Part shown: positions 56,244-64,000 of the stretch, one piece after another
Numbering within the stretch: position 1 is the stretch's first letter
Layout of the letters: each line of letters begins with the position of its first letter
Assembly (NCBI RefSeq): GCF_004103735.1
Contig: NZ_CP035281.1
Coordinates: 1,922,001-1,986,000 of the forward strand
Direction of reading: 5' to 3'
Source of the DNA: Aminipila luticellarii
GTDB lineage: Bacteria > Bacillota > Clostridia > Peptostreptococcales > Anaerovoracaceae
Length of the DNA: 64,000 nt
The notes under the pieces: model-generated
Database searches by the model: none
The model's input: only the letters and a program-made list of their open reading frames with translations
What the model was told of the DNA's origin: nothing
Made by a program: the position numbers and the translations under genes

Positions 56244-57016
56244 TTGTATTAGTTCTTATCCTTATTGTTTTAATGCTTTTGGTGGGAGGTGACAAGACCG
56301 CAAAATCTCTGGTCACCTTATCGTTTAACTGTTTCATACTTTTGTGTACGATCTTTGCCATCAATATGGGGCTGAATCCGCTGATATCCACAGTGATCTC
56401 CTGTGTTGTCATCAGTCTCATCACCCTTTTTTACCAAAACGATATCAACATCAAAACAAAAGTGGCGTTTATCTCTGTCCTCATTGTGATTGCCATTCTT
56501 TTTCTGTTGATATTTAAAATTGTTTCCATGTCCAATATTCAGGGTTTCCCTCAGGATCAGCTTTCCATTCAGGATTCCAACGGCTATTCCCGCAACATCA
56601 GCAGAAATATGATGTATATTCAGATCTCCGTTATTCTGATGGTCTTTATCGGTGCGATCATTGATACGGCCCTTGCCGTGGCTTCCGCCCTTTATGAAAT
56701 CCATCTGAACAATCCGGATCTGTCAAAGGAAAAGATTTTTGAATCCGGTATTCATATCGGAAGAGATATATTGAGTTCTACCGTTCATACGCTGTTCTTC
56801 ATATACATTGCCGAGTACCTGACCTTATTCATACAATTTGTAGACGACTCTACCTTTGTACAAATGATAAATTCCAAGGAGTTCTGTCAGGAATTTATAT
56901 CGATTGCACTGAGCGGTGTAGGCTGTGTTCTGATTATTCCTATTACTGCTTTTCTGGGTTCATGGTTCTATAAAAGGCATAAAATTGCGCCGGTTGAATC
57001 AGAACTTAATAATTAA
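56237..57016 (+). CDS. YibE/F-family membrane protein, second of pair
   Basis: A 259-residue companion that lacks the N-terminal extracytoplasmic segment of its partner. Helices near 1-20, 30-75, 85-110 and in the C-terminal block match the membrane part of the first gene, including VFIGAIIDTALAVASALYEI in place of the partner's GAIIDISVT. I start it at ATG 56237, since GGGAGGAGAG precedes it by 7 bases; it overlaps the first gene by 7 bases. A longer frame from 56144 lacks a site. The pair is probably one heteromeric membrane complex. Confidence 0.8.
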   Translation: MLIVLVLILIVLMLLVGGDKTAKSLVTLSFNCFILLCTIFAINMGLNPLISTVISCVVISLITLFYQNDINIKTKVAFISVLIVIAILFLLIFKIVSMSNIQGFPQDQLSIQDSNGYSRNISRNMMYIQISVILMVFIGAIIDTALAVASALYEIHLNNPDLSKEKIFESGIHIGRDILSSTVHTLFFIYIAEYLTLFIQFVDDSTFVQMINSKEFCQEFISIALSGVGCVLIIPITAFLGSWFYKRHKIAPVESELNN

Positions 57017-57093
57017 TAACCCCCTTATCGGCGAGGGGTACTCCTCCTACACTCCCTTTTTATCCAATGGAAACGATTTTCCTATTGAATAAA

Positions 57094-57140
57094 AAAGCGG
57101 TCAGTTTCTAAACTTAATAAGTTCAGGAACTGACCGCTTT
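57094..57140. terminator. Bidirectional terminator between YibE/F pair and dlt operon
   Basis: AAAGCGGTCAGTT (57094 on) pairs with AACTGACCGCTTT (57128-57140). A-rich and T-rich flanks serve both converging units. Confidence 0.85.
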
Positions 57141-57153
57141 AAAATGGTTCTTC

Positions 57154-57294
57154 TTAAAATTGTGAATACACATATACCGGTGCCGTAGATAAATTGGCAT
57201 TGATCAGATATAAGTAGATCACCATCAACAGCAGATAAAAAGTGACCACCCAGCCGGCTGTCCTACATTTCCGGCTGCTTTTTATTTTCATCAT
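57154..57294 (-). CDS. dltX: DltX-like small membrane protein at the end of the dlt operon
   Basis: A 46-residue protein (MMKIKSSRKC...) with a basic N-terminus, one membrane helix (about 13-33, VVTFYLLLMVIYLYLI) and the C-terminal tail VYVYSQF. This matches DltX, the small protein that works with DltB in teichoic acid D-alanylation and ends in a short aromatic tail of the FIYNxF type. It overlaps the end of dltD by about 30 bases and lacks a strong ribosome site, so it is probably translated by coupling. In Bacilli dltX usually precedes dltA, so the position at the 3' end is unusual. A longer in-frame start at 57384 would lie deep in dltD. Confidence 0.72.
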   Translation of the reverse strand: MMKIKSSRKCRTAGWVVTFYLLLMVIYLYLINANLSTAPVYVYSQF

Positions 57295-58450
57295 AAAAGT
57301 TGTAAAGTGCTTCATTGACCGTAACCCATCCCTTTCCTCCAAGGTGTATGCCATCCTCGAAAAAATACTTTGTAAATTCTTCATTTGACAAATCTATCAG
57401 CTGAACCCCATATTCCTTTGTGAGGGCTCTTATATTCTCATAATATTTTGTTCTGGTGTCAGCGGGAAATCCTGTATAATCGTAATAATATCCATTGACA
57501 GGGAGAGCCACGACCAAAGGTTCTATGTGAAGCTGCCTGCAAATATCCAAGAAGCATTTGAAATCATCGTATTCGGGAGAAACAGTATAGCAGTTTCTTA
57601 CCTTTCTCTTCTCCGGGACAGCTCTGCCGTGCAGCTTATACTCTGCCCTTGTAAATCCTTTAGGGCTCATATAGAACGGATTTTGATTTTCCTTTTCTCC
57701 TTGTGCTTCTGCCCGGTTCATATAGGCACTCCAGTCAATCTCTTTATCTTCATTTCCTTTATTTTGATCGGATTCCAAATGAAAGAGCTTCGCCTGCAGG
57801 ATTACGCTCTGCCGGTCTTTTTCCCTCAAATAATTTTCATAGACGCGGTAGCTCACCCCATCCATTAAGGAATTCTTATCCTCCGTGAGAACCCGGTCAT
57901 ATATATGAACCCGTTTCAGTGTAGCTGGATCCACTTGAAGCAGGTGGTTTGTTCTGTTTTCAATGTATCGCTTCGTTTCCGGTGACAGATTACCGTTTTG
58001 GAGCATTTCAATGTAACTGCCTTCGGAGAATCGGGAGGCAAAAGCCGTGTCTATCACTCCTTCTTTTCTGAACCAGGAAGGGGACAGCAGTAGTACGACC
58101 TTCTTGGTCTCCACGCTGTCCCCAACGGCCGCCAGAGTAATAGCATGTTCTAAACACTGATAATATCCTGCTCCGATCAGCATGGGATTAAACTCAAAAT
58201 CCCTGAACATCGCCTTAGGATGATAGATGGTTTTTTGTCCGTGTTCAAACTCCGAAGACCCGAAAACCACTATGGAATGCTTATTTAAATTGGCTCGGAT
58301 GGCCTCCGGCGAATTAAATTTTGCTTTATTGGGCCATGTGCTGAAGGCATTGTTATCCAGTGCTATTGCCTGAACGCTGTATATATGCAATCCATACACA
58401 GTAAAGGAAAACAGCAGAAGTGCCATCACAAAAGCTTTTATCTTGCTCAC
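57263..58450 (-). CDS. dltD: DltD, D-alanyl teichoic acid transfer protein
   Basis: About 395 residues. I start it at GTG 58450 (MSKIKAFVMALLLFS) because AGAGGA lies just ahead; a longer frame begins at 58480 inside dltC. One N-terminal anchor helix precedes an extracytoplasmic SGNH-like hydrolase domain: Ser in VFGSSEF and Asp/His in EDGIHLGGKGW. DltD takes D-alanine carried by DltC and DltB on to teichoic acid. Its end overlaps dltX. Confidence 0.9.
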   Translation of the reverse strand: MSKIKAFVMALLLFSFTVYGLHIYSVQAIALDNNAFSTWPNKAKFNSPEAIRANLNKHSIVVFGSSEFEHGQKTIYHPKAMFRDFEFNPMLIGAGYYQCLEHAITLAAVGDSVETKKVVLLLSPSWFRKEGVIDTAFASRFSEGSYIEMLQNGNLSPETKRYIENRTNHLLQVDPATLKRVHIYDRVLTEDKNSLMDGVSYRVYENYLREKDRQSVILQAKLFHLESDQNKGNEDKEIDWSAYMNRAEAQGEKENQNPFYMSPKGFTRAEYKLHGRAVPEKRKVRNCYTVSPEYDDFKCFLDICRQLHIEPLVVALPVNGYYYDYTGFPADTRTKYYENIRALTKEYGVQLIDLSNEEFTKYFFEDGIHLGGKGWVTVNEALYNFYDENKKQPEM

Positions 58451-58454
58451 GTTC

Positions 58455-58685
58455 CTATCCTCTTGCCTGAATGATCCCAATGATTTTCGCCGGTGTGCTC
58501 AAGTCTTCTCTCTGAAATTCAGAAGGGGACAGCACAATGCCAAATTCCTCCTCTACCAGAGCCAGCAGCTCTGCAAACCCTAAAGAATCCAGCAAGTCTG
58601 TCTTCAATAAATCGATCTCCAGATTTTCTTTTACGATATCATCCTCACATATTTCTGCTAACATATTCAAAATTTTTTCTTTCAT
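58455..58685 (-). CDS. dltC: D-alanine carrier protein DltC
   Basis: A 76-residue acyl-carrier-type protein. The phosphopantetheine attachment Ser is in LLDSLGFAELLAL, the DSLGF motif. DltA loads D-alanine onto it and DltB takes it up. The gene is 1 base after dltB and ends just before the dltD start. Confidence 0.94.
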   Translation of the reverse strand: MKEKILNMLAEICEDDIVKENLEIDLLKTDLLDSLGFAELLALVEEEFGIVLSPSEFQREDLSTPAKIIGIIQARG

Positions 58686-58686
58686 T

Positions 58687-59850
58687 TTAGTGTCCCCCTA
58701 CATTTAATAGTTCCAATAATCTCCCTGAGAAGATCAAAAATCCAAACATCACAAGCTGCAGCGTTACAAACCAAGACGCCAACTTGTAAGCCCTTTTATC
58801 TTTATTTTTCTTATAGAATGATGATTTTTTCTGATAGATCTCCGTCAATGCCAGCAGCATTCCGTGATAAAGACCGTACAGCAGGTAAGACGGCGTAAGC
58901 CCATGCCACATACCCATAATGAACATGTTTACCATAAAGCCTGCGGACGCTCTTTGCAGTCTGGTATGAAACCATTTTTTCTTTACACATTTCATGATAA
59001 AACGGGAAAAGATAAAATCTCTGAACCAATAGGATAATGTGATATGCCAGCGATCCCAAAAATCTCTCATATCCTTTGCCGCAAAGGGCTTTCTAAAATT
59101 ATCCGGCGTCCGTATGCCCAAAATATAGCTGGTTCCCACAGCCATTAAACTGTATCCCGCAAAATCAAAGAACAGGTAAAAGCCATACAAATAGGCGTAC
59201 CCGATTGCGCAGTACCACTGACTCCCATCAAAGAAACCCATCCATTTATAAAATTGTACGGCCAGTATCAATTTGTAGATCAGACCAAGTAAAATTTTAT
59301 AAATACCGGTTCCGGCCATTTCCAAATATTCTTCCCGGCCATAGACCTTGACCCAGTCCTCGTGAAATCGCCTGCTCCTGTCGATAGGCCCGCAGCTCAA
59401 CGCCGGGAAAAACAGGATAAACCCCGAATATTCCAAGACAGGCACCTCCGTAATAATGCCGTCATACATCTCTATGATCATTTGCACCGTTCGGAAGGTC
59501 AAATAGGAAATGCCCAAGATCCCCATGATATTCCAATCAAAAATTGGAGAACATTTATTTAAAACAAGCGGCAATATACTCAGCAGTACGGCACCGTAAT
59601 AAAGCTTTTCATTACGCCCGTATCGTATTCTTATGCGTTGGTATCCTTTTATAAGGGCTAATTCAGCTAAAAAGAATCCGATAAAGCATAAAAATTGCTG
59701 AATGTCGTCTGCTAAGACCATACAAATAAAGCCTATGGATATACCTAAGGTATAAAATCTTAGGGGTTTTTGCAGAACGCCAAGAGCGATTGCCGGAAGC
59801 AGGGCAAAGATCAGGCAGATATAGAACAGATAGCCTCCATACAGCGTCAC
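58687..59850 (-). CDS. dltB: DltB, membrane-bound O-acyltransferase
   Basis: A 387-residue MBOAT protein with about 11 helices. The catalytic histidine lies in MGMWHGLTPSYLLYGLYHG, and the DRWHITLSYWFRDF motif is family-typical. It moves D-alanine from DltC across the membrane. Start is GTG, overlapping the dltA stop by four bases (GTGA). Confidence 0.94.
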   Translation of the reverse strand: MTLYGGYLFYICLIFALLPAIALGVLQKPLRFYTLGISIGFICMVLADDIQQFLCFIGFFLAELALIKGYQRIRIRYGRNEKLYYGAVLLSILPLVLNKCSPIFDWNIMGILGISYLTFRTVQMIIEMYDGIITEVPVLEYSGFILFFPALSCGPIDRSRRFHEDWVKVYGREEYLEMAGTGIYKILLGLIYKLILAVQFYKWMGFFDGSQWYCAIGYAYLYGFYLFFDFAGYSLMAVGTSYILGIRTPDNFRKPFAAKDMRDFWDRWHITLSYWFRDFIFSRFIMKCVKKKWFHTRLQRASAGFMVNMFIMGMWHGLTPSYLLYGLYHGMLLALTEIYQKKSSFYKKNKDKRAYKLASWFVTLQLVMFGFLIFSGRLLELLNVGGH

Positions 59851-61367
59851 TTTGCCAACCTCCCCAAGAGCTTCCTGTCTATCTTACCATTACCGGTAAG
59901 AGGAAATTCTTCTACAAAAATAAACTTTTTAGGAATCATATAATCCGGAAGAAATTCTTTCAGTTTTTTCTTTAAAATGAGAGCCGTATCAAACGGTTCC
60001 GTTATTTTTCCTCGGTATATCACATAAGCAGATAAGCTCTTTGTTTTTCCTTCTTTTACGTTGGGCAGGACCACCGCTTTATCAATCTCTTTTAGCTTTA
60101 GAAGATTCTTTTCAATATCTTCCACCTCGATCCGATAGCCGTGCAGCTTGATCTGTAAGTCCAGCCTGCCGCAATAATAGAGCATTCCGTCCCTTAGATA
60201 TCCCTCATCTCCCGTATGGTATCCCCTTACCTTCTGCCCGTTTCTTTCAGCTTCAAAAAAGAACTTCTGATTCAGCTCCGGTGATTTGTAATATCCGGAG
60301 CTTACCGTATTTCCAAGAATAATAATTTCACCCTTTTCTCCATCTTTCAGCAGCCCCCCCTCTTCATCTCTGATCTCGATAAAAGTTCCGGGTTTTACTC
60401 TTCCCACAGGAAGGGAACGGTCCGCCGCCTGATCCTTCTGGGTGATGACGGTGCCGGTAACTGCAACCGTTGACTCCGTCGGCCCATATGTATTGATGAT
60501 CTGAGCACGAGGGAACCTCTCCCTAAGCTTTGCGGCCGCAGCTTTCGTTAAGGTTTCTCCGCAAAATAAAAAAAGTTCCAGTTCGGGCATCAGATGTTCG
60601 CCGAACTGTTTGTCAGACAGGCAGATTTCCGCAAAGGAAGGCGTAGAGACCCATATGCTCACCTGCGAACTTCCTAACGCTTGCATTAGCCTTTTATAGT
60701 CCTGCTGCACCTCTCTGGACAAGGCCCACAGGGTTCCTCCGCCGGCCAGACAGGTATATACATCCATGACGGATAGATCAAAGGAAAAGGGAGCCTGATT
60801 CAGAAAACGCTTTCCAGTCTTCTCCCTCTGCTCACTGCCAAGCGTAACAGACCATTCCAGATAGTGGTTCAAACAATCCGCCGTAATCTGTACCCCTTTC
60901 GGCTCGCCCGTACTGCCGGAAGTAAAAATAATATAAAAGACTTGTTGATCCTTCACCCATTTTTCCGGTGAAATGCTCTCCGACTGCAACGCAATAATCC
61001 TCTTGATTTCCTCTTTTTTAATGACCTGTTGGAAATCCCCGTTCAGCTCTTCCGTAGCCAGTATCACAGGAGCACCAATCCGGTTCAGTATCTGCCGTGT
61101 ACGCAGCTCCGGAACTGATACATCGATCGGGCAGTAAGCCCTGCCTGATTTTACACAAGCCAGCATACAGACAAGCATATACACCGATTTATGTCCGTAG
61201 ACAACGATCGGATCCCTGTTCTCCCCGCAAGTCTGATCTAAATAAGCTGCCAGATAATCGGAGAACAGATCGAGCTGCTGATACGTGATTTCTTCCCCGT
61301 CTGAAATCATGGCCTTTGCAAGAGGTTTTGTGCATGCGTACTGTTTTACCTGTTCAAGTATATTCAT
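59847..61367 (-). CDS. dltA: D-alanine--[D-alanyl carrier protein] ligase DltA
   Basis: A 506-residue adenylating enzyme. ATP/AMP-binding motifs FTSGSTGEPKGVQIT, the TYGPTESTVAVTG A5 motif, YHTGDEGYLRDG and the C-terminal lysine in TGNGKIDRKLL are intact. It activates D-alanine and loads DltC, giving positive charge to teichoic acids and so resistance to cationic peptides. GAGGGGG lies about 11 bases ahead of the ATG. It leads the operon, behind a region of 11-bp-phased direct repeats. Confidence 0.95.
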   Translation of the reverse strand: MNILEQVKQYACTKPLAKAMISDGEEITYQQLDLFSDYLAAYLDQTCGENRDPIVVYGHKSVYMLVCMLACVKSGRAYCPIDVSVPELRTRQILNRIGAPVILATEELNGDFQQVIKKEEIKRIIALQSESISPEKWVKDQQVFYIIFTSGSTGEPKGVQITADCLNHYLEWSVTLGSEQREKTGKRFLNQAPFSFDLSVMDVYTCLAGGGTLWALSREVQQDYKRLMQALGSSQVSIWVSTPSFAEICLSDKQFGEHLMPELELFLFCGETLTKAAAAKLRERFPRAQIINTYGPTESTVAVTGTVITQKDQAADRSLPVGRVKPGTFIEIRDEEGGLLKDGEKGEIIILGNTVSSGYYKSPELNQKFFFEAERNGQKVRGYHTGDEGYLRDGMLYYCGRLDLQIKLHGYRIEVEDIEKNLLKLKEIDKAVVLPNVKEGKTKSLSAYVIYRGKITEPFDTALILKKKLKEFLPDYMIPKKFIFVEEFPLTGNGKIDRKLLGRLAK

Positions 61368-61432
61368 TTTGTCATTTTCCCCCTCTTAAAACTCTTTCCC
61401 AGTATTTTTTATTCTTTTTATTACTATAACGC

Positions 61433-61475
61433 TCAATTCTTAAGCCAATATTTATCAATTCTTACGTTTATCTTA
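61433..61475 (-). promoter_or_regulatory. 11-bp-phased direct repeats upstream of dltA
   Basis: TAAGAATTGA occurs twice on the minus strand (complement 61455-61464 and 61433-61442), 22 bp apart, preceded by the related TAAGATAAACG (complement 61465-61475) 11 bp further upstream. The 11-bp spacing suits OmpR-type regulators. TATAGT (complement 61423-61428) is a -10 candidate without a good -35. Confidence 0.5.
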
Positions 61476-61529
61476 ATTTTATCTAAAGCTGTCGTAAGTT
61501 TTTAGATAGAAGACTGTCCAATACAACGA

Positions 61530-61570
61530 AAACCCCTTTTATTAGATTTCTTATCTAACAAAAGGGGTTT
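61530..61570 (-). terminator. Terminator after the isochorismatase-type gene
   Basis: AAACCCCTTTT with inner TTAGAT pairs with ATCTAA and AAAAGGGGTTT; T's follow on the minus strand. It lies between that gene and the dltA leader. Confidence 0.85.
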
Positions 61571-61628
61571 CTGTCAACCGCATCATTCGGTCTTCTTCTC
61601 AAGGCCTAAAAATTTCTGCTGTTATCCT

Positions 61629-62330
61629 CTATTTCAATTTCCCTTCTAAAACAGCAATCGTTTCTTCTGTGCTCAATACATTGCAATATAAATTATTCAT
61701 AATTTTAAGCTCCGCATCGTGAAGCTCCATGCAAGAGGCGGCACAGGCATCTTCCACACAGATGACCTTAAATCCGTCATCGGCAAGGCCTCTTACCGTT
61801 CCTGCGACGCACTGATCCGTAACAATACCGGTCACTACTACGGTATCAATTCCCATATTCCGAATCAGTCTGGAATAGTTTGTCCCGGCTACCACGCTGT
61901 CTGTAGTTTTATTTACTACGATTTCGCTTGGCAGCGGTTTCAATTCATTAATCATGTCGGCTTCTTCCGTGTTCACATAGAGAAAAATTCCATTCCAGCC
62001 GTCGGTTTTCTGTACGGGTGTGCGATCCTCTCCGTCCGGTCTCAGGCAGGCAATACGCCCAAAGGTAACGGCCAGCTCCTTCGATCTGAAATATTCCAAT
62101 AATTTAACATTGTTGGGAATAACTATGTCATCCAGTCGGTCATGGAACGGCAGCCATCTTTCCCATTCACCCATTTCTTTAAAGGTAATGGATTCGCCGA
62201 TTTCCCTTGAAACAAATTCTTTCTGCATATCTACGATCAAGAGAGCCGTTTTTTTAGGATCAACTACGAGATCCGGCCATTCCGTCATGGTTTCATAATA
62301 ATAAGATACATATTTAGGATTAGGTTTCAT
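61629..62330 (-). CDS. Isochorismatase-family cysteine hydrolase
   Basis: A 233-residue amidohydrolase of the cysteine-hydrolase superfamily. The catalytic triad is Asp in LLIVDMQKEFV, Lys in VVNKTTDSVVAG and Cys in TGIVTDQCVAGTVRGL. Relatives include nicotinamidase, N-carbamoylsarcosine amidase and biuret hydrolase; substrate cannot be told. GGAGGACAAAA precedes the ATG. It follows the APC permease by 45 bases, so the permease probably imports its amide substrate or a related amine. Confidence 0.88.
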   Translation of the reverse strand: MKPNPKYVSYYYETMTEWPDLVVDPKKTALLIVDMQKEFVSREIGESITFKEMGEWERWLPFHDRLDDIVIPNNVKLLEYFRSKELAVTFGRIACLRPDGEDRTPVQKTDGWNGIFLYVNTEEADMINELKPLPSEIVVNKTTDSVVAGTNYSRLIRNMGIDTVVVTGIVTDQCVAGTVRGLADDGFKVICVEDACAASCMELHDAELKIMNNLYCNVLSTEETIAVLEGKLK

Positions 62331-62375
62331 TTTTGTCCTCCTTATTTTGTTCCTTTTTCAATTTATTTTATTGGT

Positions 62376-63722
62376 TTATTCTTCATAGATTTTAGGCTTG
62401 ATTTTAAAGCCTTTTGTTGAAACCGCGGCAAATATCAATCCAATTAGCAGCCAGCTGAATCCTACGATAAAGGATAGCTTGGACAGGTGCAGCCACAAAT
62501 AGAAACAGATGATGAAGCCCAGTGCAGGTAAAATCAAATACTTGACCACATTTCTTTCTTTCTGACGGAAGAAGAAATAAACGATTACAGACAGATTGAC
62601 GCACATAAAGCCAAACAATCCGCCGAAATTCATCAATTCACACACCAAGGTCAGATTTAAAAGCAGAGAGCCTGCGATACCGATCACACACATGATAAGA
62701 ATATTTAATACAGGGGTCTGGAATTTTGGATGCAAATAGGTGAAGAACTTCTTTGGAAGGACTTCATCCCGTCCCATTCCGTACATCAGTCTCGCTGCGC
62801 TGGACTGTCCTGCGATCCCGGCTGTAAAGGTAGATAAAATAACTGCAAAGGTATAAAGTCCGGACATGACCGTCCCCCCTGCCAGCTGAGCCACTTCAAA
62901 CAAGGCTGTATCCGCACTGCCAAAGGTTGTATAATCCGGCCATACCAGCTGAGCTACATAGGCCTGTACCACAAATATAAGTCCTCCCGCAACGCAGGCA
63001 ATAATTGCAGCCCGCCCGATATCCTTTTTCGGGTGTACGGCTTCTTCCGCCATGGTGGTAATGGAATCAAATCCAAGAAAAGAAAAGCAGGCTAAAGCAC
63101 TGCCGGCAACCAGTACATTCACATTGGTCACACCCGGATTAAAAAAAGGTCTGGAGGAAATCAGGGTTCCCTCTCCTGCACCGCCGAGAACCGCTTTTGC
63201 GCATACGACGATGAACATCATGACGATCGCGCCCATTACAGCTACCAGTACCAAATTGGTCTTGGCTGCCATCTGCACGCCCACGCAGTTCACAACAGTT
63301 ACGACCCCCGCTATGATCAGCACCCATACGAAATAAGGGACCTCCGGTACTGCCGCATTGGCATAGAGGGCTCCCGTAATAAACACAATTAACGGTACGA
63401 GTACATAATCCAGATAAATTGCCCACCCCGCAAAGAATCCCAGATGATGGTTAATACCCTTTTGGGTATAAGAATAAGTGGATCCGGCCACAGGAAAAGC
63501 TCCGGCCATTCTGCCATAACTGGCGGCGGTAAAAAGCATGGCGACCATGGCTATCAAATAGGACATCGCCAGCGTACCTCCGGTCGTTGCGGATGCACTC
63601 CCATAAATATAGGCCGGTGCAATCGGCGTCATAAATGCAATTCCATAAATAGCCAGGTCTTTCAGTTTAAGCACCCGTTTAAGGTGCTGACCGGAATCTG
63701 CATTCGTTATCTGCTCACTCAT
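62376..63722 (-). CDS. APC-family amino acid/amine permease
   Basis: A 448-residue permease with 12 hydrophobic segments of the APC superfamily. The N-terminal KLKDLAIYGIAFMTPIAPAY and the GSTYSYTQKGINHHLGFFAG loop resemble the putrescine importer PuuP subgroup. GAAAGGAG precedes the ATG by 8 bases. It sits behind a sigma-54 promoter and is followed by the isochorismatase-type gene. Uptake of a polyamine, amine or amide as nitrogen source is plausible from regulation and neighbour, but not shown. Confidence 0.87.
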   Translation of the reverse strand: MSEQITNADSGQHLKRVLKLKDLAIYGIAFMTPIAPAYIYGSASATTGGTLAMSYLIAMVAMLFTAASYGRMAGAFPVAGSTYSYTQKGINHHLGFFAGWAIYLDYVLVPLIVFITGALYANAAVPEVPYFVWVLIIAGVVTVVNCVGVQMAAKTNLVLVAVMGAIVMMFIVVCAKAVLGGAGEGTLISSRPFFNPGVTNVNVLVAGSALACFSFLGFDSITTMAEEAVHPKKDIGRAAIIACVAGGLIFVVQAYVAQLVWPDYTTFGSADTALFEVAQLAGGTVMSGLYTFAVILSTFTAGIAGQSSAARLMYGMGRDEVLPKKFFTYLHPKFQTPVLNILIMCVIGIAGSLLLNLTLVCELMNFGGLFGFMCVNLSVIVYFFFRQKERNVVKYLILPALGFIICFYLWLHLSKLSFIVGFSWLLIGLIFAAVSTKGFKIKPKIYEE

Positions 63723-63786
63723 GAAAATTCTCCTTTCTTCATAAAAAAATAAAAATAATAGTGAAAAAATTTACACCATAGTAAAT

Positions 63787-63802
63787 AGCAAGATTGATGC
63801 CA
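63787..63802 (-). promoter_or_regulatory. Sigma-54 promoter of the permease-hydrolase operon
   Basis: TGGCATCAATCTTGCT on the minus strand (complement 63787-63802) has the -24 GG and -12 GC exactly 10 bases apart, matching TGGCAC-N5-TTGC closely. It lies 65 bases before the permease start. Confidence 0.85.
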
Positions 63803-63855
63803 TATTCACTTCTCTTCATTTTTCTTACTTGAAAGGAGTTCAGCCCGCCTAAACC

Positions 63856-63885
63856 GCTACCTTTTTATACCCAACTGCTACCTTT
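63856..63885. promoter_or_regulatory. Tandem upstream activator sites
   Basis: GCTACCTTT occurs at 63856-63864 and 63877-63885, 21 bp (two turns) apart, about 55-85 bases upstream of the sigma-54 element. This is the usual position for a sigma-54 activator binding site. Confidence 0.65.
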
Positions 63886-63901
63886 ACGTATCAGTTGCAT
63901 C

Positions 63902-64000
63902 TCATATCTGTTCTGTCTCCTGCTTGACAGCTGTCCTGTCTATCTCTAGATGCTTCATCTTGGCTTGCAGATTTTTTCTCGCGATTTCCAGCTCCTTCGC
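63902..64000 (-). CDS. C-terminus of a probable sigma-54-dependent activator (5' part outside window)
   Basis: The last 32 codons before TGA (63902-63904) encode a basic helix pair, KELEIARKNLQAKMKHLEID, followed by a short charged tail. This is the Fis-type recognition helix region that ends NtrC-like sigma-54 activators. The gene lies just upstream of a sigma-54 promoter with tandem activator sites, so it probably controls the permease and hydrolase. Only the fragment is visible, so the effector domain is unknown. Confidence 0.7.
   Translation of the reverse strand, partial: AKELEIARKNLQAKMKHLEIDRTAVKQETEQI

Noticed and set aside
57154-57384. 76-residue frame ending in the DltX-like tail
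   Set aside because: Its first 31 codons lie deep in dltD; the shorter start at 57294 or 57291 matches the small-protein size.

Overview
The window looks like a chromosomal segment of a low-GC, spore-forming Gram-positive anaerobe, most likely class Clostridia. The signs are a SpoIIID gene with a sigma-E-type promoter, RicT, BlaI/BlaR1, a dlt operon, an orphan pyruvate formate-lyase activase, DeoR/LacI/GntR-style regulation, and purine-rich ribosome binding sites with frequent GTG/TTG starts. I did not run any search, so the genus is not assigned.

Layout. 1-2264 (minus): a small membrane protein, tmk, holB and a truncated ricT form one operon. 2467-8130 (minus): one complete rRNA operon, 16S - tRNA-Ala(TGC) - 23S - 5S, with a consensus promoter and a terminator. 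8207-14192: PFL activase, an AI-2E-family exporter, a cysteine-rich repeat protein, and a GntR regulator divergent from a dimethylarginase-type hydrolase followed by an APC permease. 14229-20088: a secreted 147-residue protein, two MacB-like permeases and an ATPase on the minus strand, divergent from a LytTR regulator and a GHKL kinase; between them lies a near-perfect ComE-type pair of direct repeats. I consider this self-contained, probably quorum- or stress-controlled bacteriocin-like locus the best candidate for an undescribed system. 20205-30605 (minus): carAB, a calcium-type P-ATPase, an RNA methyltransferase, mreB and a bactofilin. 30648-34531: a polysaccharide deacetylase with altered metal site, an insertion sequence flanked by an unusually long 26-bp direct repeat, and a J-domain-like membrane protein. 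34653-45491: an amidohydrolase, a membrane protein, an OmpR-type two-component system, spoIIID, a diguanylate cyclase, a small XRE regulator, blaR1-blaI with paired operators, and pyrG behind a structured leader. 45839-49831: threonine aldolase, HutD, an HD-GYP phosphodiesterase and a serine acetyltransferase. 49950-55116: ribose operon rbsR-rbsD-rbsA-rbsC-rbsB with a perfect operator. 55116-57016: a YibE/F pair. 57154-61367: dltA-dltB-dltC-dltD-dltX. 61629-64000: an isochorismatase-type hydrolase and an APC permease behind a sigma-54 promoter, with the end of a probable sigma-54 activator at the window edge.

How genes work together. Three local circuits are readable from sequence: LytTR regulator to secreted protein and exporter; BlaI acting on its own promoter; and a sigma-54 activator driving permease plus hydrolase. 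c-di-GMP turnover (GGDEF at 39.5 kb, HD-GYP at 47.7 kb), envelope maintenance (mreB, bactofilin, deacetylase, dlt) and pyrimidine synthesis (carAB, pyrG) are the other themes. Apart from the insertion sequence there is no phage, integron or CRISPR signal.
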